Assembly (NCBI GenBank): GCA_963693315.1
Contig: OY856187.1
Coordinates: forward strand, 80,116,796-80,180,795
Source of the DNA: Diogma glabrata
Taxonomy: Eukaryota > Arthropoda > Insecta > Diptera > Cylindrotomidae
Reading direction: 5' to 3'
Length of the DNA: 64,000 bases
Shown here: piece after piece, positions 1-25,334 of the stretch
Numbering within the stretch: the stretch's first letter is position 1
Layout: each line of letters opens with the position of its first letter
Notes under the pieces: model-generated
Seen by the model: only the letters and a program-made list of their open reading frames with translations
Database searches by the model: none
What the model was told of the DNA's origin: nothing
Made by a program: the position numbers and the translations under genes

Positions 1-908
1 GGATCTGGTTTCTTGGCACATGGATCACACGGATTTACGGTCTTTGCAGAAGGATTAGATGAGCCACATGGATTAGGTTTTTTGGCGCATGGATCTGGTT
101 TTTTTGCACATGGATCACATGGATTTGGCTTAGCGCATGGATCTGGTTTTTTGGCACATGGATCTGCTTTCTTGGCACAAGGATCTGGTTTCTTAGCACA
201 TGGATCACATGGATTAGGTTTAGCACAAGGATCTGGTTTCTTAGCACATGGATCACATGGATTAGGTTTAGCACAAGGATCCGGTTTCATAGCGCATGGA
301 TCACATGGATTAGGTTTAGCACAAGGATCCGGTTTCTTAGCGCATGGATCACATGGATTAGGTTTAGCACAAGGATCTGGTTTCCTAGCACATGGATCAC
401 ACGGATTAGGTTTAGCACAAGGATCCGGTTTCTTAGCACGTGGATCACATGGATTAGGTTTAGCACAAGGATCCGGTTTCTTAGCACATGGATCTGCCTT
501 CTTAGCACAAGGATCTATCTTTTTACTTGTATCTGCTTTTTTAGTTGACTCCGCTTTTTTACCAGAATCCTTTTTCGGTGGTTGTTTCTTGTTTTTTCCA
601 CCAAATAATGCTTGGTCTAATTGTGGTTCTATTTTTTCTCTCTTAATAGTTACTTTTGATGTTTTTTTGTTAATTTTCGGTTTAAACCATTTAGGCATTC
701 CACTTTTCTTTTCATTTGAATAGTTACATCGATATGGCAAATAAGGCTGCCTAACTAGCAATTTTGCTGGTTGTAATTGATTAACATTTGATGAAAACGT
801 TGAATACGGCAGACAATTTTGTAATAAATTATATTGCTTTAAAAATGAACTTACTGCCGCAGTCCTTTTCAAATTTTGGTATAGATTACTTGATAATTTT
901 GAAAACAT
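1..908 (-). CDS. Don juan-like sperm protein with DPC repeats (3' end outside window)
   Basis: The reading frame is open from an ATG at 906-908 to the window edge (302 codons, C-terminus missing). Residues 1-25 (MFSKLSSNLYQNLKR...) are basic, hydroxylated and free of acidic residues, like a mitochondrial presequence. A lysine-rich middle follows. From about residue 131 the protein is a 16-residue repeat of the type PDPCAKPNPCDPCAKK, about seven copies. DPC-K-K repeats and mitochondrial targeting are features of insect don juan proteins, which are male-germline proteins of the sperm mitochondrial derivative and flagellum. That role is inferred from resemblance. The 48-bp DNA repeat is a multiple of three, so it also keeps a plus-strand frame open (Ala-His-Gly-Ser). 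I prefer the minus strand because of the presequence and the family match. No intron is visible. Confidence 0.72.
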   Translation of the reverse strand, partial: MFSKLSSNLYQNLKRTAAVSSFLKQYNLLQNCLPYSTFSSNVNQLQPAKLLVRQPYLPYRCNYSNEKKSGMPKWFKPKINKKTSKVTIKREKIEPQLDQALFGGKNKKQPPKKDSGKKAESTKKADTSKKIDPCAKKADPCAKKPDPCAKPNPCDPRAKKPDPCAKPNPCDPCARKPDPCAKPNPCDPCAKKPDPCAKPNPCDPCAMKPDPCAKPNPCDPCAKKPDPCAKPNPCDPCAKKPDPCAKKADPCAKKPDPCAKPNPCDPCAKKPDPCAKKPNPCGSSNPSAKTVNPCDPCAKKPD

Positions 909-1205
909 TTTTAATTTTATATAATTTTTAAAATTTTTTTAAGAATAAACGTGTAATTTTGAATTAAATAAAATTAGTTATAAATTATTTTAAAAAATTT
1001 TGTTTTATTTGCCTCCTTTGGTTTTCAAATATTTTCTAAATTGTGAGCCAAAGTTTAAATTTTCAAGGCACATAAAATTGAAAAAAGTTACAAATGCTTG
1101 TACAAAGATGGCGTGTGTTTTTTTTTTACAAATCAACAAATGACAATTTTATTTATTTTTCTAACCTCTAACCTAATTTATTCCAGTCTGATAGTTTATA
1201 AAATT
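909..1205. promoter_or_regulatory. Divergent intergenic region between the don juan-like gene and EMC10
   Basis: These 297 bp separate two start codons that point away from each other, so both promoters and 5' UTRs should lie here. The sequence is very AT-rich. I see no convincing TATA/initiator pair. An upstream in-frame ATG at 1098 would add a non-signal-like extension to EMC10 and is not needed. Confidence 0.4.
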
Positions 1206-2069
1206 ATGTTGAAGATAGTTTGTTTAATTTTTTTAATAAGATTTGTTGAATCTGTAAGTTTACTTGTTTTTTTTAATATAGAAATGAATAGAAATGTTTA
1301 TTTATTCTAGTCTTATATTGATTACGATGGTTGGTTGAATATAGAACTGTATCATGCACTTGATCCATCAAACCCTGATCGATTTTCATTAAGAGGGAAT
1401 GTATCCATTACAAGTTTAAGTAGTGGAAGTACCACAGCAACACAACAAACTTTAACAAATGATGAACGAGGGTTAATTAAGGTAAAAATGTAAATTAATT
1501 AACTCGTAAATTTTTAATCTGAATTTATTTTAGTCTCTGGCGGAAAACGATGGTCTTTATAGATTGAAAGCTGTAGTTGTTGGTGAAGATAAACGGAAAA
1601 TAGAGTTTTTAACATCATCTCGAGCTTGTGCCCTAGTTCGGTCTCAACTTTCTGACATTTTATGGGTATCATTGGATCATGTGGGTTCTGTAATTGGTGT
1701 CAGCCAAACGGTTTCAGGAAGTTCTGGGGATTGCACTAACTTGTATAATTTCGATTCTGAATCTATTGATGAGTTTAATACGGATATTTTTGTTAAACAT
1801 ATGGAAATGGCTCCAATACCAGATACCGCCAGTTTTATTCAAAAAATTGAACGTGAACGGGAGGCGAGAGAACGAGGAGATGTTAAAGATAATAGAGGAT
1901 TTTTCGCGAAATATGTAAGCTGAACGTTCAAATTTTGTTCAAAAAATATATGGTTAATTTTATATATTGCTTACAGTGGATGTACATCGTTCCAGTAGCA
2001 ATTTTGGTGTTAATTTCTGGTGCAACAAATCCTGAAGCTAATGGAGGAGGAAATGGTGGAGCACGTTAA
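1206..2069 (+). CDS. EMC10: ER membrane protein complex subunit 10
   Basis: Four exons, 1206-1253, 1311-1481, 1534-1914 and 1977-2069, join in phase 0 with GT-AG introns of 52-62 bp and encode 230 residues. Exon 1 is a signal peptide (MLKIVCLIFLIRFVES). The lumenal domain has the family signature YDGWLNIELYHALDP and RGNVSIT. The end shows FFAKYWMYIVPVAILVLISG, which matches the family's C-terminal transmembrane segment, then a glycine-rich tail. EMC10 is a lumenal-side subunit of the EMC insertase, which places tail-anchored and multipass membrane proteins in the ER. Length matches the family. The ATG at 1206 is chosen because it gives a clean signal peptide ending at a GTAAGT donor. The 3' end converges on TRAF6 with 172 bp between stop codons. 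Confidence 0.93.
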
Positions 2070-2209
2070 GAACAAAATTTGTATTTCATTCCAATATAAA
2101 ATTACAACTTATATTATTCGTCTATTATTTTACGATTTATTTTCTAAATGTTTACAAATACTTTTGCCTATCACCAAAATGCCTTACAAAAACTATTCTA
2201 ATACATATA

Positions 2210-2215
2210 TTTATT
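2210..2215 (-). terminator. Poly(A) signal of TRAF6
   Basis: AATAAA on the minus strand, 27 bp past the TRAF6 stop. It lies in the short convergent spacer shared with the EMC10 3' UTR, so the two transcripts probably overlap. Confidence 0.55.
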
Positions 2216-2241
2216 ACATCAAACAACTCTAATCTAAATTT

Positions 2242-3679
2242 CTATACTATATTCATTTGAACTTTTATAATAATTGTATCGTTTAGCACAAAATCGTTTT
2301 GATATAAGTCACTAATATTCGCATATTCGACAAACCCAAAACCTCTAGGACTAATCGTTTGTAAAGGACGATGGAATGCTAAAATCTCTGTTGACATAAC
2401 TGTATCGTATTGCGATTTATTGATATCTCTACAGTTAAATTTGTAATTAGATTATTATTATAAGTGAAACGATAACTTACCTAATATTAACCAACATCAT
2501 TTTTATTCTTCCTCTAAATGGCCAGTCAAGATGAAAATCATTTTCGGATCTCATTAAATGTACGTGCAACGATATAAATTGTTTATGTTTTGGCGATATA
2601 TTAATACGAGCACAAAACTTATAACCGTAAACCGATGTGAACGCCTCCTTACTAAAATACATTTGATTTGATTTTTCTTGCATTAGCATAATTTTTTCAC
2701 GGAAATCAGTAATTTCCCAGATAATAATGCCGTTACTTAAACGTGAGTCGATTTCAACTTTGTGAGAATTTTCTAATTTACTAATCTGTTGTGAGAGATT
2801 CCCAATTTTTGCATTTTGTTCACGATTTGTTTGTTCTAAAAAAACAATTCGTTCATATAGATTTTTTAGTAAATTTTCATCAGTTTTATTTGAAGAATCG
2901 GATGCGGCGCTGGTTGACTCTTTGCTCGGCGCGTCCCAGAGATTTGTATTTGCTTCAAAGATTTTTATATCATTGTTTGTGATTTTGGTTTGAATAAGAG
3001 TATCATTGATCAACTGAAAGCGGACACGAGAAGTTTGAAATAATTCAAAATTTTATTTGTTTTTACTTACACTTAAATGCACTAAATAATCAGTTTTTAT
3101 ATGGTCGTCGAGAAGTTCTTGAGATGCTCCTACAAACTGACAACCATTTTTATGAAACAAACAAATACATGAATTATTATATTCCTTTTTGAATTGACAA
3201 GTAATTAGATGAGATTCCATTTCCAATGGTGACATTATTATTTCACATCCAAATTTTAAATTTGGACAAGGTTTGCGAATTTGTAATATTTCACGACGTG
3301 TAAAGTTATCAGGAAAGATATCACGTTCACATGATAATGGTTTATTATCAATGGGACAAGTTGAATTAGGTTTTCTTGAAAAATAAAGTTCATATAAAAT
3401 TTAACGGATCAAATTAAAATTAAAAAACTTTACTTAAGCCATGGCATTATACATTTCTTACAAAAACGATGTCCACATGATGTTAATACAGGTTCTATCA
3501 ACCAATTTATACAAATTGGACATTCAAATCGAGATTCTTGTAAATTTGGTTCATCTGGTGATTCATCCTATAAAACATTTAATTTCATTATTTTAAGTTT
3601 CAATCGAATTAAAATATACATTTACCTGAATTATTGTACTTTCTTGAGCACATACTGTTCTATTTATTTGTTGGTTCAT
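2242..3679 (-). CDS. TRAF6: TNF receptor-associated factor 6 (RING-zinc finger-MATH E3 ligase)
   Basis: Five exons on the minus strand, 3679-3626, 3567-3434, 3374-3071, 3013-2481 and 2428-2242, encode 403 residues in frame. A C3HC4 RING lies at about residues 30-75 (CPIC..., [13 protein letters not shown]). TRAF-type zinc-finger sequence follows at about 90-160, then a coiled coil at about 200-245. The C-terminal MATH/TRAF-C domain has [20 protein letters not shown] and [10 protein letters not shown], closest to TRAF6. TRAF6 makes K63-linked ubiquitin chains in Toll/IMD/JNK-type signalling in the cytosol. The protein is shorter than vertebrate TRAF6 and has fewer zinc fingers. It lies in tandem downstream of GTF2H2 on the same strand, with 190 bp between the GTF2H2 stop and this start. 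All splice sites are GT-AG. Confidence 0.92.
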
Positions 3680-3820
3680 TTCATCATTATTTCTGGTAAG
3701 CTAACCCAAACCCATGAAAATAAAAAAAACATGTTTACCTGTCAATTTTTGTAAACAACATTTATAGGACAGTTTTATAGCAAATTTCCAATTAGATTCA
3801 ACTTCAGATTATTTAAGATA

Positions 3821-3832
3821 TTTATTTTTATT
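3821..3832 (-). terminator. Tandem poly(A) signals of GTF2H2
   Basis: Two adjacent AATAAA hexamers on the minus strand, at 3827-3832 and 3821-3826, about 40 bp beyond the GTF2H2 stop and upstream of the TRAF6 start at 3679. Confidence 0.55.
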
Positions 3833-3869
3833 AAAATATTTGTATTTTACAAAACGAATAAATTCTATT

Positions 3870-5295
3870 TTAAAATCCTTTTTTCCGGCTTGTTAATTTT
3901 GTAACTGTAGTCGTACATCCAACGCATGTATGCAAAGTATCATGAATAAACATATCACATTCAATGCAAAAATATTTATTACAAGATTCGCATTGATAAA
4001 TCTAAAAAGAATCAAATTAATTTTGTTTAAATGATTTTAGTTAAAATTATGTATTTACGTTTTTATCTGATTCATCAAATACTTTTTGACACGAATAACA
4101 TAGTTCTGCTTGTTTTTCATATACTAGTTCTTTAAACAATGCAACTGGGAAAAGGTGATGATATGACCTAGCTAAATGTGGAGCAGAGACTAAGGTCAAT
4201 CCACATGATAAACATTCTACTGGAAGATCACAATATTTACTCAGACATTGTGGACAATGGTATCCACCCACTGAAAGTTTTACATCGTCACTACCTTCAA
4301 GATGACTATAAAATAGAGAAAACATTGAAATCCCATATAAAAAATAGTGTTGAGAAACTTACCACATACACATCGTTAGGGAAGGATTTTTTCCATTATC
4401 AATCTCACCATGAGGAAAGCCCATTTTGATTAGAGAATATTCCTGAGTGACTGCGTTTGGAGGATCAATATGAGCGAATAGTTGATCTTTAAAATGACAG
4501 TCATCTAATATTGTACTAAAAACACCTCCAGTTTCTGCAGCCAGATGGTGACAAACCCTAATTTCAGCTGAAAGGCTTATAACAGAACATCGGATTCCAT
4601 CTGATTTTAATTTCTACAAAATAAATTTAAAATAGTTTTAATTTATGATAAAGATTACCATTTCGAGCTTACATCAATAGTTAGTTGTATGTCGCCAGGA
4701 TCACATATAGTCAAGTTTGCCATCACAACCAAGACCTCACGACTAGCATGGGCCGGAACCAATTTTAAAGTTTCTAATGCTAATTCCAAACCATTTTGCA
4801 ATGATGGTTCCCCAACTAATGGTAATTTAATAAAATTGGAAATCGCTTTTGCATGTTTTTTAACACTTCCTGAAAGATCGGTAATTTTTTCCGCACGTTT
4901 GTTTTTCATCGCAATAATACCAATCTGACTAATTGGATTTTCATCAAAAAATTCTTCAATAAATAATTCTAATAACTTTGTCGTACATATTAACCGTGTC
5001 GGCTTTAAATCTTGAACTGACATTGCTTCGGAACAATCTACAATTATAAATAAATGTCTCATCATGCCGAGACGATTTTTACCAATTTTTTCAGCTTGCC
5101 GATTTCGTTTATTTTTTTGAACAAGTTCGGCAATTGAGTAACTAACCAGACCATCATCGTCTTCTTTGATGGATTCCCTGAAAGCATTTTGTTTAGAAGG
5201 AAGATTGACATGAATTAAAAATATGGAAATTGTTACCAGGTTTTTTCATATCCAGTTTCCCAACGATACTCTCGTATATCTTCTTCATCTCCCAT
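3870..5295 (-). CDS. GTF2H2: General transcription factor IIH subunit 2 (p44/Ssl1)
   Basis: Five exons on the minus strand, 5295-5237, 5177-4673, 4613-4363, 4305-4059 and 4001-3870, give 397 residues, close to the 395 of human p44. The N-terminus has WETGYEKTW and [18 protein letters not shown], leading into a von Willebrand A-like Ssl1 domain (about 55-235; [29 protein letters not shown]). A C4 zinc site follows ([19 protein letters not shown]), then [19 protein letters not shown]. The last exon carries the C4C4 zinc domain ([21 protein letters not shown]). p44 is a core TFIIH subunit that stimulates the XPD helicase in nucleotide excision repair and transcription initiation. All motifs are intact. 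Confidence 0.95.
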
Positions 5296-5929
5296 GTTGG
5301 TTGTAGATTTGCTAAGGTTAATAATCCAAAATTTAAAACCGGTGCAACAAAAATTCAACCTTTTCAAAACAAATAAACACAATTATTGATAGTCCTAGGC
5401 GTTCTAATCTCTTCACTAACCAGAGGGCAGATAATTTTTATTGCTAGCTTCAGAGCTCACCACCAGTTTATGAAAAACCGTTAATCAGGTTGATTTTTGA
5501 GAGCTGCTTGGTTTTTTAAATTAATTCTATGGAATATTAGAACATAATACAAATGTATCAATTTCATAAAGGAAAATTATAATTCAAAAGCTAAAAAATT
5601 TTGGATGGTAATACGTAAAGCAAAACAATTACGCCAAAGAAACGAAGAAAAATGAAGTCGATCACACTAGAAAACATGGTTCAGAGTTAGATGGTCCAGT
5701 CCTTTTGTAGATTCAGCAATTTGGTGTAGTGATAGGGCTTAGTGGACCCAATATAGATAGGTGCTATAACATCCTAAATGAGAATCTATCTATCTAATTG
5801 TTTAAACTATCGTTCGGTTGTTTCTTGTATGCATATTTACAATTTTAATTTATTACTGAATGTTATGACTTGACGGTAAATGTTGTAAAATGGTGGATGG
5901 TAAAAAAATAAAGAATGATGATTAAACAG
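5296..5929. other. Intergenic region, no gene seen
   Basis: This is the upstream region of GTF2H2 on its minus-strand side. No open frame of note, RNA gene or clear repeat is visible. Confidence 0.4.
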
Positions 5930-6830
5930 ACAGACAAATGATTACAGGCCGATCTTAGATATTAAGCGTCACACCAAAACGGTTGCTGGACAGTACATAG
6001 TACAACCACCGCTCTTCACAAAATTAAAAAACCAAATCAGTGATGGTCTCAACCAAAAACCCGTGATAGTAAAAAATTTGTCTCACTCAAAATATCAAAA
6101 GCTTTCGACATAGTGTCGCACTGGTTGTGCAACTATCACACAGTTAGATCATCAGTCTACTTTGAGTTCCGTAACTGCAAAGCCAAGATGAAAATGTCAA
6201 AAATAAGGAGTTCCAAAAGGCGAAGAGACCTATTATCTTAATTATTTAATCTCTACCTTAATTATTAAATCTCTCCTGCCCCAGAAGGAATAACCATCAC
6301 GTCATATTCAGAAGAATATATATGATACTTGCAATAGAAAACGGTCTGGAACACCTCACAATTAGTCTGCATAACTATTATCTAAACATCCTAACGGCTA
6401 AATGCATGGTTTAAAATTCTATACCCTCTCAGTGATTTCACCATCTTAGAGACATAATTGGAAAACTGCAAACTGTTTTTACAAGATGTCAGAGATGACT
6501 TAAGGTCAATGACAACATTGACGAGCTTACTTACAAATCTCATCTAAAAAGGCTTCACATCATCTGTTGGCAATAAAAAACTACGCCCCAAATCGATTTC
6601 TCAATGGAAAGAGATCGTTATTTAAGAAACTTAATCACCAGCACCAGTTTCACTCTACCGCACCGCATGTGAGGACATGCCACGAAATGTAGATCACCTA
6701 TTCAAATGTCCAGAAAACCAACAAACTTGATGATGGGATATTTGTTGTACCGCCCAAGACCAGGATTAGAGTTCCCTGAATTTATATATGGAGCTAGAAA
6801 ATTAGCAGCTTTTAGTTGAGAAAAACTATA
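5930..6830 (+). pseudogene. Dead non-LTR retrotransposon (reverse transcriptase fragment)
   Basis: Translated plus-strand pieces in several frames resemble the reverse transcriptase of insect LINEs. They include an ISKAFDIVSH-like block at about 6105 (normally D-x-SKAFDTV-H), an FNLYL...PEGITITSYS block at about 6245-6315 (normally the FNLYL...SYADD region) and a C-terminal FTLPHR..RTCHEM...NVQKTN block at about 6640-6725. Stops and frameshifts are frequent, so nothing is expressed as protein. The clade (jockey/CR1-like) is a guess. Ends and target duplication are not recognisable. Confidence 0.6.
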
Positions 6831-6981
6831 AATCAATATTTTTATACGTATGTGTACCTACTACAGTTACATAAAATATGGCATAATTCCGTATTCCATT
6901 CACAATTTAAAGAAATTACACAAAGACAATTTCTTTTAATAATCTAAAGTACCACCAAAGTGTGACTTCCAAAGAATTATA

Positions 6982-6987
6982 TTTATT
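6982..6987 (-). terminator. Poly(A) signal of GADD45GIP1
   Basis: AATAAA on the minus strand, 43 bp past the stop codon of the neighbouring gene. Confidence 0.5.
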
Positions 6988-7029
6988 TAGTAACTACATT
7001 GAAAATTAAAATAATTCATTCTAAACGAA

Positions 7030-7788
7030 TCATTCACTCTTCTTGGTCAGTAATTTTTCCATCAATTTCGCTTCTTTTGCTTTTCGTTTTTCTTCCTTAT
7101 TTTTCTTTTTATCTTCTTTTTCTTTTATTTCTAGCATTTCCTTAAATCGTTCATCTCTTGGATCAACTTTGTAACCAAAATGTCTTTTGACTTCTTCCAC
7201 CAACCGTTCTTTCCTCTCTTTCGCCTGTCTAGCATCCATTTCCTTCTTAGCAACTTTTGACTGTAACTCATGTTTCCATTGTTCCAATTTGGCCAATTTT
7301 TTTTCAATTATTTCTTCTCGTGCTTTAATGACATTATTTTTTTCTAATTTATTTTTTTTATTTAATTCCATCATCTGTGGTAATGATAGAGGAAATGCAA
7401 CTTTCATGTACTCATTTTGTTCTTCGATTTCTTTTTTACTTTGAAAACATATTGACGGATCAACACCGCTTGCTGTTCCATATCGTCCAAACATCATTCG
7501 TTTATATTTAGCTGTTGTATGAATCCAGGACTCAGATTGTTTATATGGTAATTCATTATACAACATATTTCTATGACTTGGTAGAAGTTTTGATATATTT
7601 CTTTTTTTATTAAATTCCTCCTCTTCTAATAATCTAGTTTCTTCATTGTCAACTAATTCGTCTGCTAATTGTGTATCTTCGACTTTTAATTCTGCGGCAT
7701 CTGTAGATTTTGTTAAACAAAAACCTTTTTTAACTTGTTGGTTTATAATATTTCGATATATTAAACTATTAGCTTGAAACAATAACAT
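7030..7788 (-). CDS. GADD45GIP1: Mitochondrial large ribosomal protein mL64 (GADD45GIP1/CRIF1)
   Basis: Single exon, 252 residues. The N-terminus (MLLFQANSLIYRNIINQQVKK) looks like a mitochondrial presequence. The family core is clear: KYKRMMFGRYGTASGVDPS, then PLSLPQMM, then a long charged helix from about residue 140. The block FGYKVDPRDERFKEML matches the GYQVDPR..RFQELL block of CRIF1, and a Lys/Glu-rich coiled-coil tail ends the protein. mL64 lies near the exit of the mitoribosomal large subunit and is needed for membrane insertion of mitochondrially made proteins. The ATG at 7788 gives the presequence. The retinol dehydrogenase gene begins 1.56 kb away on the opposite strand. Confidence 0.9.
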   Translation of the reverse strand: MLLFQANSLIYRNIINQQVKKGFCLTKSTDAAELKVEDTQLADELVDNEETRLLEEEEFNKKRNISKLLPSHRNMLYNELPYKQSESWIHTTAKYKRMMFGRYGTASGVDPSICFQSKKEIEEQNEYMKVAFPLSLPQMMELNKKNKLEKNNVIKAREEIIEKKLAKLEQWKHELQSKVAKKEMDARQAKERKERLVEEVKRHFGYKVDPRDERFKEMLEIKEKEDKKKNKEEKRKAKEAKLMEKLLTKKSE

Positions 7789-7859
7789 TTTTATTTTAGA
7801 AAAATTTATTTATTTTTAAAGGTTATATTTTCAATGTTGACATCTGTTTTGATTTTCAA

Positions 7860-8190
7860 TTGTGGCTATTTTCATATTTATATAAATAATGCAATAGGAG
7901 TATAAGATGTTATTGAGAGAAGTAGTTGCTAGAATTTTGCTACATAGTTTAAGATTTAACAGTCTGTCGTTCCAGGTACAAAATCTTCAAAAATTGTTAG
8001 CCATTCTTCCGTTATATTTGTTGATGAATAAGATTCGTCTTATTTTCCTAAAAATATTACACCTGTGGCAAACACTGATAAAATATTTTAACAAATTTTT
8101 ATTTCCAATCGCACCTTTTTTACTTTTGATTTAATTTTCAAGCAAATCCATGAATGCGTTGGAAACCAAAATAGTCAGTTTTATTAAAAA
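7860..8190 (+). other. Unidentified stretch with coding-like fragments
   Basis: Two overlapping plus-strand frames look mildly protein-like. One starts at an ATG at 7907 and runs 75 codons (hydrophobic, leucine-rich). The other begins after a possible acceptor at about 7960 and reads SVVPGTKSSKIVSHSS... with two in-frame stops before 8190. I do not recognise either. It may be a decayed gene or an unrelated AT-rich open frame. Confidence 0.25.
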
Positions 8191-8494
8191 TTCATATGGC
8201 TGACAGCTGAAAAATTAGAACAACTAATTTAATTCTAAAGTTAATTTAATATTGTTAATGAATTAATATATATTTTGATTGGGAGGCATATAATGTCATT
8301 GTGGAATATATAATATTATTTTACAAGAAACGCTCGAATTTAAATTCATATGGCTGACAGCTGAAAAATTAGAACAACTAATTTAATTCTAAAGTTAATT
8401 TAATATTGTTAATGAATTAATATATATTTTGATTGGGAGGCATATAATGTCATTGTGGAATATATAATATTATTTTACAAGAAACGCTCGAATT
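8191..8494. repeat. Recent tandem duplication of a 154-bp segment
   Basis: The segment beginning TTCATATGGCTGACAGCTG at 8191 recurs at 8345 and runs about 150 bp without a mismatch that I can see, ending near AACGCTCGAATTT. Two copies only, no coding content. Confidence 0.9.
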
Positions 8495-9347
8495 TTGTTC
8501 TTGTTACAAATGTGCAGAAGATTAAGAATTTGCTTGAATAAATCTACATTAAATTTCTATCAAAGTATGTGCTTGTTACTATTTGTTTACTAAACTAAAA
8601 ATGTGAACATTGTTGATATTTAATAGACAGAAAATAAATGTTAACTTAGATTTATTTTGAAATTATTTGAAGCTGTTATTTTAATAAATAGAAGAAAATT
8701 ATTTACTAGTTGCATTGATGATCGAGAAGTCGATTTACTTTTACATCATACTGAAGTTTTTTTTATTGAAACAACTAAATCATAGTAGAATTTACATATG
8801 AATAGTATGAATTTACATGTGAATATGTGAATCAATCTTTTAAGCTCCATATAATTAAATCAACTGATTAAATCAACTATTTAAATCAACTGAGCTTGGA
8901 ACAACCCTTTACGTATACAACACAAGAAATATCTAAGATCTTTTGAAACACATTTATACTCCGGCCTATGATAAAAACATTATTGAAACAACAACAGCTA
9001 TACAACAATATACAAAATATAAATAAAACTCGCTTCCAAAAATCCATGAGCTTTTCGAAGATTATGGATATTGTTTGGAGTGAATGAATCCGTTTATTAA
9101 ATAATTATAAATAATATTTTCTATAACTACATTGAAAACAAAAGTCAGCATAATTCCGATTATTTAAATGTAAATATCACATTTTAGTATACGATTTTTT
9201 GGCTTCAGTCCAAAGAAAACAAATTTTATAGGATAAGGAATTATTTCATAAAAATTTGATTTAGTTTGCCGACAGAAGTTGTGAGAATGCAAAACGGTTT
9301 AGAACAGTTTGCAGTTTTTTTAATTGTGGAATAAGTTTTAAAGGAAA
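8495..9347. other. Upstream region of the retinol dehydrogenase gene, nothing recognised
   Basis: AT-rich intergenic DNA without open frames or known repeats. The promoter and 5' UTR of the downstream gene must lie in its right part, but no TATA/initiator pair stands out. Confidence 0.35.
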
Positions 9348-24487
<15,140 letters not shown>

Positions 24488-25334
24488 CGGTTTACGAAAA
24501 TCCTAAATGCCTCGTATTTAATCGTTTTAACTATTTTAAGCTCCAAGATGGTTTTGCTAATTTATAAATGCATTCAAATATATTAAGAAAAATTTAAAAC
24601 CATTTCATTTAACATTTTTTCAATTTACAATGCATTTACATATAAATATAAACCTTTGCACTGCGAATAATTATATTATTTATCATCAGGTAAAAATATG
24701 TATAGTTATCAGTGGCGGACTACCATAGAGGCGGAAGAGGCGGCCGCCTCTAGCCCCACATGCACCTTTGGCCCCCTCGCGACAAATAGTAATGATATTT
24801 TATAGGTATTCAAATATCAGATGACTGCGTTCATTCAACCAAAGTTTTTAAACCTAAAGATTTTTAGGGTTCCGTACTTTGAAAAAGTAAAAACAGTACC
24901 TTATTGGTGAGACATCGGTGTCCGTCCGAATTTCTACATAATCAATTTACTCGAAAAAATTTAATTTATGGGTGGGTGTAGGGATTTTGCTTAATTGAAA
25001 CTAAAAATTTTTTTTGGTTGTTATAATTTCAAATGTTCATATCAAATGTTAATATGAAAGGTGATTTTTTTTTGTGGTACAAAAGAGTTTTTTTTGTAAT
25101 TTTCGAAAGCACAGTTTTCGATTTATTTTGAAAAATGTAAAAATTATTTTTGTCCCCTCCCTTAACTTCGAACACTTCAAAAGAAAAAATTTAAAAAAAT
25201 TCATGGGTGTAGGGATTTTGCTAAATCGAAACCAAAATTTTTTTTTGGTTGTTATAATTTCAAATGTTCATTAGAGGGGGTTGAAAAAAAATTATTTTTG
25301 ATCATGGCATGTGGGTGTCATATGAAAGGTGATT

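Noticed and set aside
13..723. Plus-strand frame of Ala-His-Gly-Ser/Leu-Gly repeats
   Set aside because: It arises because the 48-bp repeat of the minus-strand gene is a multiple of three. The minus strand has a presequence, Lys-rich coding composition and a family match.
7907..8134. 75-codon plus-strand gene divergent from GADD45GIP1
   Set aside because: Leucine-rich frame without family match. A competing frame in the same DNA looks equally protein-like. Kept only as unidentified.
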